A DNA stretch of 64,000 bases from Desulfobacteraceae bacterium (GTDB lineage: Bacteria > Desulfobacterota > Desulfobacteria > Desulfobacterales > JAABSP01), in contig JAABSP010000003.1 in the NCBI GenBank assembly GCA_011390345.1, forward strand, positions 1 through 64,000, read 5' to 3'. A model generated the notes under the pieces. That model was not told the DNA's origin. It saw only the letters and a program-made list of their open reading frames with translations, and ran no database searches. Position numbers and translations under genes: made by a program. Position 1 is the first letter of the stretch; the number at the start of each line of letters is the position of its first letter. Below are positions 44,311-53,538 of this stretch, in pieces.

Positions 44311-44343
44311 CTGAGTTCACCCTGAGTTCACCCTGAATTCATA
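44311..44343 (-). repeat. 11-bp tandem repeat over the transglutaminase-like gene's ribosome-binding site
   Basis: CTGAGTTCACC occurs twice perfectly (44311-44321, 44322-44332) and a third time with changes (CTGAATTCATA, 44333-44343), starting 1 bp upstream of the ATG. On the coding strand each perfect copy carries AGGGTGA or GGGTGA, a usable Shine-Dalgarno core, so copy number sets how many such sites precede the start. Confidence 0.8.
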
Positions 44344-44373
44344 CTGGGTTTATCCGAATCTTCGTTTCAAAAA

Positions 44374-45042
44374 CTACTCTTTGAAGACCAGCTTTCCGCC
44401 GAGATACCCGGCATAGGCAGCAAGGCCGAACATGACCAGATGGAGCAGCAGAAAGATCCATCGGCTTGATCCGGGCGAGACCGCGATGTCCGGGTCGATG
44501 ATCCACCACATGGTCAGCATCACCGCCAAAATCGTCACTAAGCCCGCACAGATCATCTTGTTCAGGAAAAGATCGGTGCGCGCGGCCTTGTATTTCCGCT
44601 GCCAGTTGAAATATCCGGTGTAGATTACGGCCGGCATCGCGAGCAGCACGATTACCATATTATAGAAAGCTGCGGTCTGAAGGGTCGAACAGCAGAAGAG
44701 AATGGCAAAGAGCAGAAAGAGGATGGAGATCGGCAGCACTCCGTTTGGGATGTGGATCGAGATGGGGTGGGCATGGTATCGGATAAGCGCATCCTGAAAT
44801 CTGTCATGGCGGGTCTTGGGGGGCTCGGGCCGCTCGATGGGGGTGACCGGGCCTCTTTTTTCCGCCCCTTCCGATCCCGGGGTTCCGGCCGCCGAGGCTT
44901 CGCCCTTCTCCTGGGCCGGTTCAGGGATATCTTCCGTAACCTCCACGAATTTGCTCTTGTCCGCACCGCAGACCGGGCACTCCTCCGGGGGCTCCTCTCC
45001 CGAATGAATATAGCCGCATACCGTACATTCCCATTTCTTCAT
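44374..45042 (-). CDS. Rubredoxin-like domain fused to a four-helix DUF2231 membrane domain
   Basis: A 222-residue protein. Residues 1-35 form a rubredoxin-like iron knuckle pair with Cys6, Cys9, Cys22 and Cys25 ([14 protein letters not shown], then [12 protein letters not shown]). A Pro/Glu/Arg-rich linker (~40-80) leads to a DUF2231 membrane domain with four helices and conserved histidines ([17 protein letters not shown]) that could bind haem. This suggests electron transfer from the cytoplasm to a membrane haem or quinone, perhaps for oxygen or peroxide defence in an anaerobe; that role is inference. It could be cotranscribed with the kinase gene upstream (47-bp gap). Confidence 0.85.
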   Translation of the reverse strand: MKKWECTVCGYIHSGEEPPEECPVCGADKSKFVEVTEDIPEPAQEKGEASAAGTPGSEGAEKRGPVTPIERPEPPKTRHDRFQDALIRYHAHPISIHIPNGVLPISILFLLFAILFCCSTLQTAAFYNMVIVLLAMPAVIYTGYFNWQRKYKAARTDLFLNKMICAGLVTILAVMLTMWWIIDPDIAVSPGSSRWIFLLLHLVMFGLAAYAGYLGGKLVFKE

Positions 45043-45089
45043 CGCAATCCTCCATCCGTGTCTAGAAATTCAATCGGTTTGAAAAAGGC

Positions 45090-46760
45090 TCAATGGCTCC
45101 GTTTTGGCCGGGTCAAGGGCGCGCTCAACGTCAGACAGGTTCCGAGCCCCGGCTCACTTTCGATCGTAAGCTCTCCTCCCATCAGCCCCAGCCGTTCCTG
45201 AATGCTGAAGATGCCGTATCCGCCCTCCTTTTCTCCTCTTTTGCTTTTCAACTGCTCGATATCGAACCCGATGCCCTGATCGATGATCGTAATCCGGAGG
45301 GTTTCATCTTCCATCTGCTTGAGGCGCAGGGAGATCCGATCCACCCCCGCATGTTTGACCACATTGAAGATGGCCTCCCGAACCGACTCGAAAAGCAGCA
45401 GCTTCACATCCTCCCGCACGGCTGGGATCTCCCGGTCCAGGGAGAGATCCACCTTCAGACCCTGTTTCTCCTCAAACCACTGGGCAAGCCATTCCATTCC
45501 CGCACCAAGTCCATCCGCGCGCAGGGCCGGCGGGGCCAGTTCAATGGTGAGGGAACGGGAGGCCGCAATCGATTCATCGATCACCTCCTTGATCTGTGCG
45601 GCCAGCTCCTGGTGCGCGGGATCGATTCTGCGGGAGAGGATCTGCAGACGCATCTGTGCGCTCACCAGCAGTTGCTGAAGGTGATCGTGGAGGATCTGGG
45701 CGATCCGCTGCCGCTCCCGATGTTCCGCCAGGGTCAGCTCCGAACTGAGCCGGGCCAACTGCGCAGCCCTGCGCTCCAGCTCCCCGGTCCGCTCCTGCAC
45801 CCGGGTTTCCATCTCCGCCAGGGCCTTTTCCAATGCCGCTTCGGTCTGGCGGAGGGCTTCTTCCAGGGGGAGAACCCAGCTCCGGGTCTCCTGAAAGGCC
45901 GCAAAGATCGCGAACAGCATATAGATGCCGCCCAGATACTGCGCGGACCGGCCCATCCATCCCAGAACGCTGCCCACATTCTGGATGATCAGCACCCCGA
46001 AAAGACCGGTCGCGATCAGCCCCAGTGAGAGGCCGTACCAGTAGAGATAGGCGGAGCGCACTTTGCGGAAGGTGGCGATCAGGATCAGGGCCGAAAGCGC
46101 GAGAAGGCCGATGCCGAGGCTGAGGACCGCCTGGCGCATGGGGGTTGCACCCTCTCCCTGGATAAAGAAGAGCGGGATGATCCCCTCATGCGCACCGATG
46201 CTGACCATAAGGACAACGGCCAGGGCGGCCCCATAGACCCAGGGCAGCAGAATCCGCTGCCGCGGTTTGGGATCGCTCCGGTTCACTAGCCCCGAGACGG
46301 CCCCCAGCAGGTGGCAGATCCCCGTCAGCACCATACCGATATTATAGACGGTGACACCGTCATTCAACTGGCCGAGATTGATGAGGATCGAAGCGATGAG
46401 GCTGACGCTCCCGAAAGTGAACATGCCGGCCCCCAGCAGCAGCACCGAAAGGGAGCCGCTGGTCAGATAGCTTCTGGCCCCGAGAAAGGCCACAACCAGG
46501 GAGACGGTTGTGCAGAAGGTGAAATTGAGGATCGTCAGCAGGTAGGGCGGCTCGAACGCGCCCTCGATGTGGTTGATCCGCAACAGGATCATCACCATCA
46601 GAAAGAGGGGGATCGGAACCCAGGCCAGATGCGCCCATCCGGTGATGGGCCATGGCAGGTATGAAGCTGCTAACCCGGATGGGGCCTCTGATGCGCTTAT
46701 TCCGATTCCCGAGGAGATGGTTCTGGGAGCGCCGGTGATTCTCATTCTTTGGTCAATCAT
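45090..46760 (-). CDS. Seven-helix-type membrane sensor histidine kinase, NarX-like
   Basis: A 556-residue kinase from ATG 46760, with AAAGGAAG 10 nt upstream. Seven or eight membrane helices fill residues ~20-305, without an obvious periplasmic sensor loop, then a coiled coil (~315-360), a HisKA_3 dimerisation domain with the phospho-acceptor His in RQRIAQILHDHLQQLL, and an HATPase domain (FNVVKHAGVDRI, IDQGIGFD, GGYGIFSIQERLGLMGG). This class phosphorylates NarL/LuxR-type regulators. No such regulator is adjacent, so the kinase is an orphan here. Confidence 0.9.
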   Translation of the reverse strand: MIDQRMRITGAPRTISSGIGISASEAPSGLAASYLPWPITGWAHLAWVPIPLFLMVMILLRINHIEGAFEPPYLLTILNFTFCTTVSLVVAFLGARSYLTSGSLSVLLLGAGMFTFGSVSLIASILINLGQLNDGVTVYNIGMVLTGICHLLGAVSGLVNRSDPKPRQRILLPWVYGAALAVVLMVSIGAHEGIIPLFFIQGEGATPMRQAVLSLGIGLLALSALILIATFRKVRSAYLYWYGLSLGLIATGLFGVLIIQNVGSVLGWMGRSAQYLGGIYMLFAIFAAFQETRSWVLPLEEALRQTEAALEKALAEMETRVQERTGELERRAAQLARLSSELTLAEHRERQRIAQILHDHLQQLLVSAQMRLQILSRRIDPAHQELAAQIKEVIDESIAASRSLTIELAPPALRADGLGAGMEWLAQWFEEKQGLKVDLSLDREIPAVREDVKLLLFESVREAIFNVVKHAGVDRISLRLKQMEDETLRITIIDQGIGFDIEQLKSKRGEKEGGYGIFSIQERLGLMGGELTIESEPGLGTCLTLSAPLTRPKRSH

Positions 46761-46908
46761 GCTGCCGACTTCCTTTCGGAGATAGCTGTCGAATCCCACA
46801 AAAACGAGAGCGACGTGCATTGGCCTGCTTTTTGAACTTCGGCTCTCTATACCATGAAGAAGCGGATCAGGACAAGCAGATTTTTACCCGGGAAAAAGGG
46901 GGTTTCGG

Positions 46909-47445
46909 CTACAGTCTTTCCATGAGGGCCAGCCGGAAATCTCCGAAATCCTTGTTCAGGATCATCTTGATCGGAAAAATCGAAACAATAATACCGATGA
47001 TCAAGCCGATGGGCGTTGTGATCATGGCGATCATCTCCGGAGAAATCCCCACAATGCCCAAACCCATTCCTATCACTCCGCCCACCACCATGCCGATCAC
47101 CGTGGCGCCGATGGCCACCAGAATGCTGCGCCAGAGATAGGCCCACCAGACCCGAACCACCCGGCCCCAGGTGACAGGAACCTCTCTGGCTGCAGCGGCT
47201 GAACCCAGGGCAGAGGGTCTTGGGTGCGGCGGTTCCGAATCGGGTGTGATCGGGCTCTTTTCCGCAATGGGCATCGACCCCCCGCTGCTCTCCGGCTCCT
47301 CCACAGGGGTGGCTTCCACCGGCACAGCCATATCTGAGATCCGCACGGGCCCCTTGCAGTTGGGACATTTGACCATCTTTCCTGCAAATTTTTCCGAGAC
47401 CTCCTTTGTGATGTTGCACCCTTCGCATTGAAATAGGGCCATCAT
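46909..47445 (-). CDS. Zinc-ribbon protein with C-terminal membrane helices
   Basis: A 178-residue protein. Residues 1-40 have a zinc ribbon (CEGCNITKEVSEKFAGKMVKCPNC, in part). A Pro/Glu/Ser-rich disordered linker (~45-90) precedes two hydrophobic Gly-rich helices (~105-160). AGAGAGG lies just before the ATG. Such ribbon-linker-membrane proteins are common and mostly uncharacterised. No operon partner is certain. Confidence 0.65.
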   Translation of the reverse strand: MMALFQCEGCNITKEVSEKFAGKMVKCPNCKGPVRISDMAVPVEATPVEEPESSGGSMPIAEKSPITPDSEPPHPRPSALGSAAAAREVPVTWGRVVRVWWAYLWRSILVAIGATVIGMVVGGVIGMGLGIVGISPEMIAMITTPIGLIIGIIVSIFPIKMILNKDFGDFRLALMERL

Positions 47446-47500
47446 TTACCTCTCTTTTGCCTGAATCATAATCTTCATCTCTCCCACAACTTCTTTCATC

Positions 47501-47725
47501 TCATTTGCGAATCCATTTGAGCTGAAATTCGATCTCCTCCTCGTCTCCCTCCCGCTCATGTTCGATGCTGAATTTGGCATCGGCCGGCACATAGATCCGC
47601 TCTCCGGCCACCTGGATATTGAAGCGCTCCCCCTTCTCCAGAGCATCGGCAAGGCGGCGCAGCTTTGCCACGAACTCGGCCGTGGGGTAGTGTTTTTCGA
47701 TGTCACGATCGGTTTTGTCGGCCAT
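47501..47725 (-). CDS. Amphi-Trp domain protein
   Basis: A 74-residue protein, starting at ATG 47725 behind GGGAGGT; the frame extends 14 codons upstream. It has the short amphi-Trp pattern: AEFVAKLRRLADALEKGERF, then VAGERIYVPADAKFSIEHER and the terminal EIEFQLKWIR with its conserved Trp. Function unknown; these proteins are small, soluble and widespread in anaerobes and archaea. Confidence 0.8.
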   Translation of the reverse strand: MADKTDRDIEKHYPTAEFVAKLRRLADALEKGERFNIQVAGERIYVPADAKFSIEHEREGDEEEIEFQLKWIRK

Positions 47726-47941
47726 GATTTTACCTCCCGGATTATGGGTCTTCAGAAATGCCTCCATTTGCTGATTTGAAATTATAGGCGATTGTATCGG
47801 GAGAAATCAAGGCAATAAATTGTTATATTTTTGAATCCGATCATTGAAATCCCAGAACCGGTAGATATATTTAATCAGGAACGGTTATTGATAAGGCTAA
47901 CCCAAAGAAATGGCAGATCGTCTGCCGGAAGAGGTGACCGG

Positions 47942-48277
47942 ATGAAAGATCAATTAGAGAATGTTTTGGCAAAAATCGGCGAGTCTTACAGGGACAACAT
48001 CGAAAAGGAGAGCAGATACTATGTGGAAGTGGACATCGGAAAACAGGCGGAGCGATTGGGATACAGCGATATCAAAGACCGCTACAGCAATGTATTTGCC
48101 ATTGTTCCCCTGAAGAACCCGTTTCCCGGAATGACTGTCCGCATCGACGGCAGGACCTTTGTGGACTATGCCCTCTACGACTCGGGCATCGCTGTGCCCG
48201 GCTATGTGGCAAAGGATGCAGGGCTTCCCCATACCCCCTTTGTTCCCAACCACAGCATGATCCTCAATTTCGCCTGA
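47942..48277 (+). CDS. Conserved small protein of unknown function
   Basis: A 111-residue soluble protein. The start at ATG 47942 is preceded by GGAAGAGG; the frame runs 37 codons further upstream with a weaker coding look. It has an alpha/beta feel with IVPLKNPFPGMTVRIDGRTFVDY (in part) and PGYVAKDAGLPHTPFVPNHSM. I recognise no family. It converges with the hybrid kinase gene, leaving 20 bp. Confidence 0.6.
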   Translation: MKDQLENVLAKIGESYRDNIEKESRYYVEVDIGKQAERLGYSDIKDRYSNVFAIVPLKNPFPGMTVRIDGRTFVDYALYDSGIAVPGYVAKDAGLPHTPFVPNHSMILNFA

Positions 48278-48297
48278 AAGATCGGCTCGAAGGGGTC

Positions 48298-50772
48298 TCA
48301 CGGGGTTCTCGATTCCGCGTTTTCGGGATGGAGAACCCTGTGAATGGTCTTGGCCAGTTCTCCTCGAATGATCGGTTTCAACAAAAACCCGTCCGCGCCC
48401 ATCTCCCTTGCCCGGTCCTCATCGATCTGGTCGCTGTAGCCGGTGCAGATGATGACCGGCAGATCCTTCCGGATCTCCTTGATCTTCCGGGTCAGCAGGT
48501 CTCCGGTGATCCCCGGCATGGCCATATCGGTGATTACCAGGTCGATCTCATACCGGTTTTCGTTCAAGTAGGAGAGGGCATCGAGACTGCTGCTCCGGGT
48601 TGTAACCCGATACCCGAATCCCTGAAGCATCTGGGTCAGCATCTCCACAATGAGCTTTTCATCATCCACCAGAAAGATATGCTCGGCCCCGCCCGTACCG
48701 ATGAGTACTTTCGGCGCGGTTTTCTCCTGGATCTCTCCGTGGCACAGGGGAAAATAGACAGAGAAGATCGAACCCTTGCCCAGTTCCGTACTCAGACTCA
48801 TGAAACCCTGATGATCCCTGACGATCCCGTCCACGACCGCCAGCCCAAGTCCTGTGCCCTTGTCCGGCTGTTTTGTGGTGAAATAGGGCTCGAAGATTTT
48901 GTTGAGGATGGTCGGGTCCATTCCCGTTCCCGTATCCTGTACTGAAAGCAGTAGGTAACTGCCGGCCGTGGCCTCCGGATGCAGTCCGGCCGCACTCTTT
49001 GGGTCGATCTCGGTCTCCTTCAGGCTCACTTCGAGGATGCCCCCGGACTGCTGCATGGCATGGTAGGCGTTGGTACAGAGATTGATGACGATCTGATGGA
49101 TCTGTGTCAGGTCCGCGATGATGGAACCCGTCTCTTCGATATCCTGCCGAATGAAGATATTGGCCGGGATGGTCGCGCGAAGCAGTTTCAGGGATTCTTT
49201 GACAATCGGGCCGATCTGAACCGGAGCCATCTCCTTTTCATAGTTCCGGCTGAAGGTGAGGATATGGGCCACCAGATCCTTGGCCCGGAGCGCGGCGATC
49301 AGTATCTGGTCGATATTTTTGGCCACCCTCGGCTCCAGATCGAAGGAGTCGATCATCATCTCCGCATATCCGATGATGGGGAATAAAATGTTGTTGAAAT
49401 CATGCGCTATGCCTCCGGCAAGGGTTCCGATGGCCTCTCGCTTCTGGGCCGTGGCCAACTGCTCCTCCAGCAGTTTCCGCTGTTTCTCCTCCTGATCCCG
49501 CTGCAGGCGCGCGTTGAGGATGGGCGCGATATAGCCGGCAATGCTCTCCAGCAGTTGCTGATCGGCCTTATGATATCCCCCCCTCTTATTGGCGATCGTC
49601 AGCAGACCCTGCCGTCTCTTTTGGTAGAGAATAGGAACCGATATCGCGTTTTCGATCTCCATATGCCCTTTGGGCACATTTCCCGGCTGATTGGATAGAA
49701 TGGATCTTTTCTGCTTCAGGGCATCTCCCCAGCTCCCTTTCCAGCTCTTATGGGGAAAAAGGATCTGTTTCTTCTCCATCCGGCACTTCTCCCAGATCAC
49801 ATTCTGTGAAAGCGAGACGGCCATCAAGTTCTTTTCGGCCTCATCTATATAGCCGAACAATCCATACTGGCTTTCCAGGGTTTCGAGGATGATGTCGATG
49901 ACCCTTTCATAGATCTTTTCATCCGGAGAGGTGAGAAAGGTCTGCGCGATCCGGTTGCGGACCTCCAGCTCCCACTCTGACCGCTTCAGCCGTTTTTCGC
50001 TCTTTTTCAGGGCATCCTGCGCCTGTTTCGAATCGGTCATGTCCAGAATGAACTCCACCAGACCATTGATCTTTCCTCTTTCGTCACAGATCGGATAGCC
50101 GCGCAGCAGCCAGTGCCTTCCGTCGGGAGTGATCATCTCGCCCTCCTGGGAAATCCCGGTTTCAAGAGCCAGGACCACCGGGCAGTCCGGGCAGGGGGCA
50201 AATCGGTGGTGCAGAATCTCGTAACAGTATGTCCCGATCATCTCCTCCGGCGTCAGTCCCATGGTTTCGGAGGCGGCCTTGTTGACCCACCGGATCTTCA
50301 TGTCCAGGTCAAACAGGAGAAACATCTCCTTTGTGGAGCTGAGGATCAGATTTTTGAGCGCCTCGGACTGCTGCAGCTCCAACTGCTGTATCCGAAGGGT
50401 AAGTTGGGTCTGGATGCGGGCATAGACCTCCTCTTTGAAAAAGGGTCGTGTGATATAGTCGGCGGCCCCCAGCTCGAATCCTTTGACCTTTTCCCTCGGT
50501 TCCGAGATCGCAGAGATGATGATCACCGGGATGTCCGATGTCTTCTGGTTATTTTTCAGCCGGCGGCAGACCTCGAAGCCGTCCATCTCCGGCATGAGGA
50601 GGTCCAGCAGAATGAGATGGGGCCGGATCTCTTCGGCATATCGAATCCCTGTTTCGCCTTCCGGCGCGGTGATGATGCGGAAGTTCGAGAGAATGATGCC
50701 AAGTACCTTGCGGTTGGTCGGATCATCGTCGATGATGAGAATGGTCGGGGGATCAGACGGAATATTTTCCAT
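48298..50772 (-). CDS. Hybrid histidine kinase: REC-PAS-GAF-kinase-REC (copy 1)
   Basis: An 824-residue cytosolic kinase, starting at ATG 50772 behind AGGAACG; an ATG 25 codons upstream is also in frame. Domains: receiver (ILIIDDDPTNRKVL, Asp in LILLDLLMPEMDG), PAS (~150-270), GAF (~290-440), HisKA with His in LAGGIAHDFNNILFPIIGYA, HATPase (DTGTGMDPTILNKIFEPYF, in part), and a C-terminal receiver (HIFLVDDEKLIVEML, Asp in LVITDMAMPG). It has no membrane segment. Receivers at both ends suggest a phosphorelay hub taking input from another kinase. It is 110 bp downstream of a close paralogue. Confidence 0.93.
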   Translation of the reverse strand: MENIPSDPPTILIIDDDPTNRKVLGIILSNFRIITAPEGETGIRYAEEIRPHLILLDLLMPEMDGFEVCRRLKNNQKTSDIPVIIISAISEPREKVKGFELGAADYITRPFFKEEVYARIQTQLTLRIQQLELQQSEALKNLILSSTKEMFLLFDLDMKIRWVNKAASETMGLTPEEMIGTYCYEILHHRFAPCPDCPVVLALETGISQEGEMITPDGRHWLLRGYPICDERGKINGLVEFILDMTDSKQAQDALKKSEKRLKRSEWELEVRNRIAQTFLTSPDEKIYERVIDIILETLESQYGLFGYIDEAEKNLMAVSLSQNVIWEKCRMEKKQILFPHKSWKGSWGDALKQKRSILSNQPGNVPKGHMEIENAISVPILYQKRRQGLLTIANKRGGYHKADQQLLESIAGYIAPILNARLQRDQEEKQRKLLEEQLATAQKREAIGTLAGGIAHDFNNILFPIIGYAEMMIDSFDLEPRVAKNIDQILIAALRAKDLVAHILTFSRNYEKEMAPVQIGPIVKESLKLLRATIPANIFIRQDIEETGSIIADLTQIHQIVINLCTNAYHAMQQSGGILEVSLKETEIDPKSAAGLHPEATAGSYLLLSVQDTGTGMDPTILNKIFEPYFTTKQPDKGTGLGLAVVDGIVRDHQGFMSLSTELGKGSIFSVYFPLCHGEIQEKTAPKVLIGTGGAEHIFLVDDEKLIVEMLTQMLQGFGYRVTTRSSSLDALSYLNENRYEIDLVITDMAMPGITGDLLTRKIKEIRKDLPVIICTGYSDQIDEDRAREMGADGFLLKPIIRGELAKTIHRVLHPENAESRTP

Positions 50773-50887
50773 GTTCGTTCCTGCTTTAAAAAATTCTGTT
50801 TGAAATATTGTGATAGGATCTTGAAGGAGAAAGATATCGGCATTCATGTAGAATAAGGATTAATTTCAGGACAATATTTAAAAGGGA

Positions 50888-53383
50888 TTACCCGAAATCA
50901 TCGGGCATTGCGGATGCTCTCTTCCGGCCATCGAGAATATCCCGAATGGAACGGGCCAGATCGCTCCTCGATATGGGTTTGAGGAGAAATCCATCGATGC
51001 CGATTCGCTTTGCCCGTTGCTCATCCATCTGTTCGCTGTAACCGGTGCAGATGATGATCGGAATCTCCTCCCGGATCGCCTTGATCTTCTGTGCCAGCCG
51101 GTCTCCTGTCATTTGGGGCATGGCCATGTCGGTGATGACCAGGTCGATCTCTTTGCCTCTGGCCCTGAAAAATTCCAGGGCATCGAGGCTGCTGTACCTG
51201 GCAGAGACCCGATACCCGAGCCCCTGGAGCATCTGGAGCAGCATATCCACGATGTGCTTCTCATCATCCACCAGGAGGATATGCTCATCACCGCAGGGCT
51301 CCGGGGTGTTCAAGGCCGGTTGAAGTGGGATCACCTTTGTTTCGATCAGGGGAAAGTAGACCAAAAATTTTGATCCGACCCCCGGTTCCGATTCTACAGT
51401 TATAAAACCGTGATAATCCCTGACTATTCCATCCACCACCGCAAGTCCCAATCCCGAACCCTTGTCGGGCCCTTTTGTGGTGAAATAGGGCTCGAAAATC
51501 TGGTGGATGATCTCGGGGGCGATTCCGAACCCTGAATCCTTGACGGAGAGCAGCGCATATCTGCCGGCCACAGCCTCCGGATGCAATATTTCGGCCTCCT
51601 CACTGCCGATCTCCGTCTCCCGGAGATTCACCGCCAGAACGCCGCTATTTTCCTGCATTGCATGATAGGCATTGGTGCAGAGATTGATTACGATCTGATG
51701 GATCTGGATCATATCCGCGATGATGGGACCTGTCTCTTTGATATTATTCTGAATGGCGATATTGGTTGGAATGGTGGATCGGAGCAGTTTCAGCGCCTCT
51801 TTCACGATGGGGGCGATCTGCATCGGCCGCAGATCCTTTTCATAATTCCGGCTGAAGGCGAGGATCTGAGCCACCAGATCCTTTGCCCGCAGCGCGGCCT
51901 TAAGGATCTGTTCCAGGTTTTTCAAAGCTTTGGGCTCCAGTTGAAACCCGTGGATCATCATCTCCGTATATCCGATCACGGGAAAGAGAATATTGTTGAA
52001 GTCATGGGCGATGCCTCCGGCCAGGGTTCCCACAGCCTCTCGCTTCTGGGCCTGAACCATCTGCTCTTCGAGCTGTTTCCGCTGGATCTCCTCCTGCTCC
52101 CGCTGGATACGGTCGCTGATGATGGGCGCTATGTAGCCGGCAATACTTTCCAGAAGCTCTTGATCAGCTTCATCATAATCGCCCTTTTTATTTGCCACGG
52201 TCAATGTCCCCACCCGTTTTTCCCGATAGAGAATCGGAACCGACATGGCATTTTGAATGGCCAGATGCCCTTCCGGCACAATTCCTCTGCTGTTGGAGAT
52301 GATCGATTTCTTCTGTTTAAGGGCCTCTCCCCATACGCCTTTCCAGCTTTCCCGGGGGAACCGGAATTCTTTGCCCTCCATTTGGCAATCCTCCCACCAG
52401 ATATCCTGGGTCAGAGAGGCCGCGATCATGTTCTCTTCCGCATCATCTACATAACCGAAAACCCCAAAGCGGCTTTTCATGGCTTCGAGAACCACATCGA
52501 GGATTTCGGCATAGAGATCACAATCTGAAGATGTCAAAAAGATATGGGCAATCCGGTTGCGGATGGCCAGCTCCCACTCGGATCGCAGCAGCCGCTGTTC
52601 GCTTTCGATCCGTTCGATTGCCGATTGCTTCTGTTCAGTGATGTCGGTCGATACGCCTGTGATCCGAATGAGGCGGCCATTCTCGTCTTTGACCGGATAG
52701 CTCCGGTTGGAAATCCATTTGGTCGATCCGGACTCCGTGAGAATGCGAAATTCCTGCTGGTTCGCTTCCCCCCGGAACTGTCTTTTCTGTTTGGCTTTTA
52801 CCGCAGGAAGGTCCTCCGGATGGATCGATTCCAGCCAGAGTTTCGGGTTTGAATAGAGATCGGCAACCGGATGTTCCCATAATATTTCAAAGGCCGGATT
52901 GATATAGAGGAATTCTTTGGATCGGGTATCGAACATCCAGAAGATCTCTTCGATGGTCTCGGCCATCTGTCGGAAGCGCTCCTCGCTCTTCTGGATCTCG
53001 ATCTGCTGCAGCCGGATCGTCAGATGCGTGCGTATTCGGGCCAGTACCTCTTCTCTATTGTAGGGTCTTGTAATGTAATCGGCAGCCCCTATTTCAAAAC
53101 CCTTCACCTTTCCATCGGTTTTTGTCATCGTGGAGATAAAGATGACGGGGATATCGGCCGTGGCCCGATTCTCTTTAAGGCGGCGGCAAACTTCGAAACC
53201 ATCCATCTCCGGCATGATGATGTCCAGAAGAATGAGATGGGGTCGCTTTTGGAATGCGGTTTCTAACCCTTGCTTTCCACCGCTTTCGGTGATGATCTTG
53301 TATTCCCTAAGAATGTTACTCAGAAGCATCAGGTTGGTCAGATCATCATCGATGATGAGAAGGGTAGGGGGATTGCTTTTCAT
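50888..53383 (-). CDS. Hybrid histidine kinase: REC-PAS-GAF-kinase-REC (copy 2, paralogue)
   Basis: An 831-residue kinase with the same domain order as its downstream neighbour: receiver (LLIIDDDLTNLMLLSNILRE, Asp in LILLDIIMPEMDG), PAS with PAC (~160-290, SGSTKWISNRSYPV), GAF (~300-450), HisKA (His in LAGGIAHDFNNILFPVIGYT), HATPase, and receiver (HILLVDDEKHIVDMLLQML, Asp in LVITDMAMPQMTG). Kinase and GAF portions are very alike between the two, while the PAS regions differ more, as expected for a tandem duplication with diverged sensing. Soluble; inputs are unknown. Confidence 0.93.
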   Translation of the reverse strand: MKSNPPTLLIIDDDLTNLMLLSNILREYKIITESGGKQGLETAFQKRPHLILLDIIMPEMDGFEVCRRLKENRATADIPVIFISTMTKTDGKVKGFEIGAADYITRPYNREEVLARIRTHLTIRLQQIEIQKSEERFRQMAETIEEIFWMFDTRSKEFLYINPAFEILWEHPVADLYSNPKLWLESIHPEDLPAVKAKQKRQFRGEANQQEFRILTESGSTKWISNRSYPVKDENGRLIRITGVSTDITEQKQSAIERIESEQRLLRSEWELAIRNRIAHIFLTSSDCDLYAEILDVVLEAMKSRFGVFGYVDDAEENMIAASLTQDIWWEDCQMEGKEFRFPRESWKGVWGEALKQKKSIISNSRGIVPEGHLAIQNAMSVPILYREKRVGTLTVANKKGDYDEADQELLESIAGYIAPIISDRIQREQEEIQRKQLEEQMVQAQKREAVGTLAGGIAHDFNNILFPVIGYTEMMIHGFQLEPKALKNLEQILKAALRAKDLVAQILAFSRNYEKDLRPMQIAPIVKEALKLLRSTIPTNIAIQNNIKETGPIIADMIQIHQIVINLCTNAYHAMQENSGVLAVNLRETEIGSEEAEILHPEAVAGRYALLSVKDSGFGIAPEIIHQIFEPYFTTKGPDKGSGLGLAVVDGIVRDYHGFITVESEPGVGSKFLVYFPLIETKVIPLQPALNTPEPCGDEHILLVDDEKHIVDMLLQMLQGLGYRVSARYSSLDALEFFRARGKEIDLVITDMAMPQMTGDRLAQKIKAIREEIPIIICTGYSEQMDEQRAKRIGIDGFLLKPISRSDLARSIRDILDGRKRASAMPDDFG

Positions 53384-53422
53384 TTGATTCCCGTATGGCT
53401 TATTTTTGTGTCATCGCGGAGC

Positions 53423-53467
53423 CCGGGGCGTTGCCCCGGTCTGGTATGTTTTGCCCTTTCAGGGCAA
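53423..53467. repeat. REP-like double hairpin
   Basis: CCGGGGC-GTT-GCCCCGG (53423-53439) is followed, after the spacer TCTGGTATGTT, by TTGCCCT-TTC-AGGGCAA (53451-53467). This layout of two GC-rich hairpins around CTGGTATG is one I recall as a dispersed extragenic repeat in many bacterial genomes, often tied to REP-associated transposases. Only one copy was noticed here, and no transposase. Confidence 0.6.
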
Positions 53468-53538
53468 GGATTCGCGCGGGTTTGTGTCGGGGTTTTTTTC
53501 GGTTGCCGGAGGCAATGAAGGCGTCCCGCCAGGAGGGG

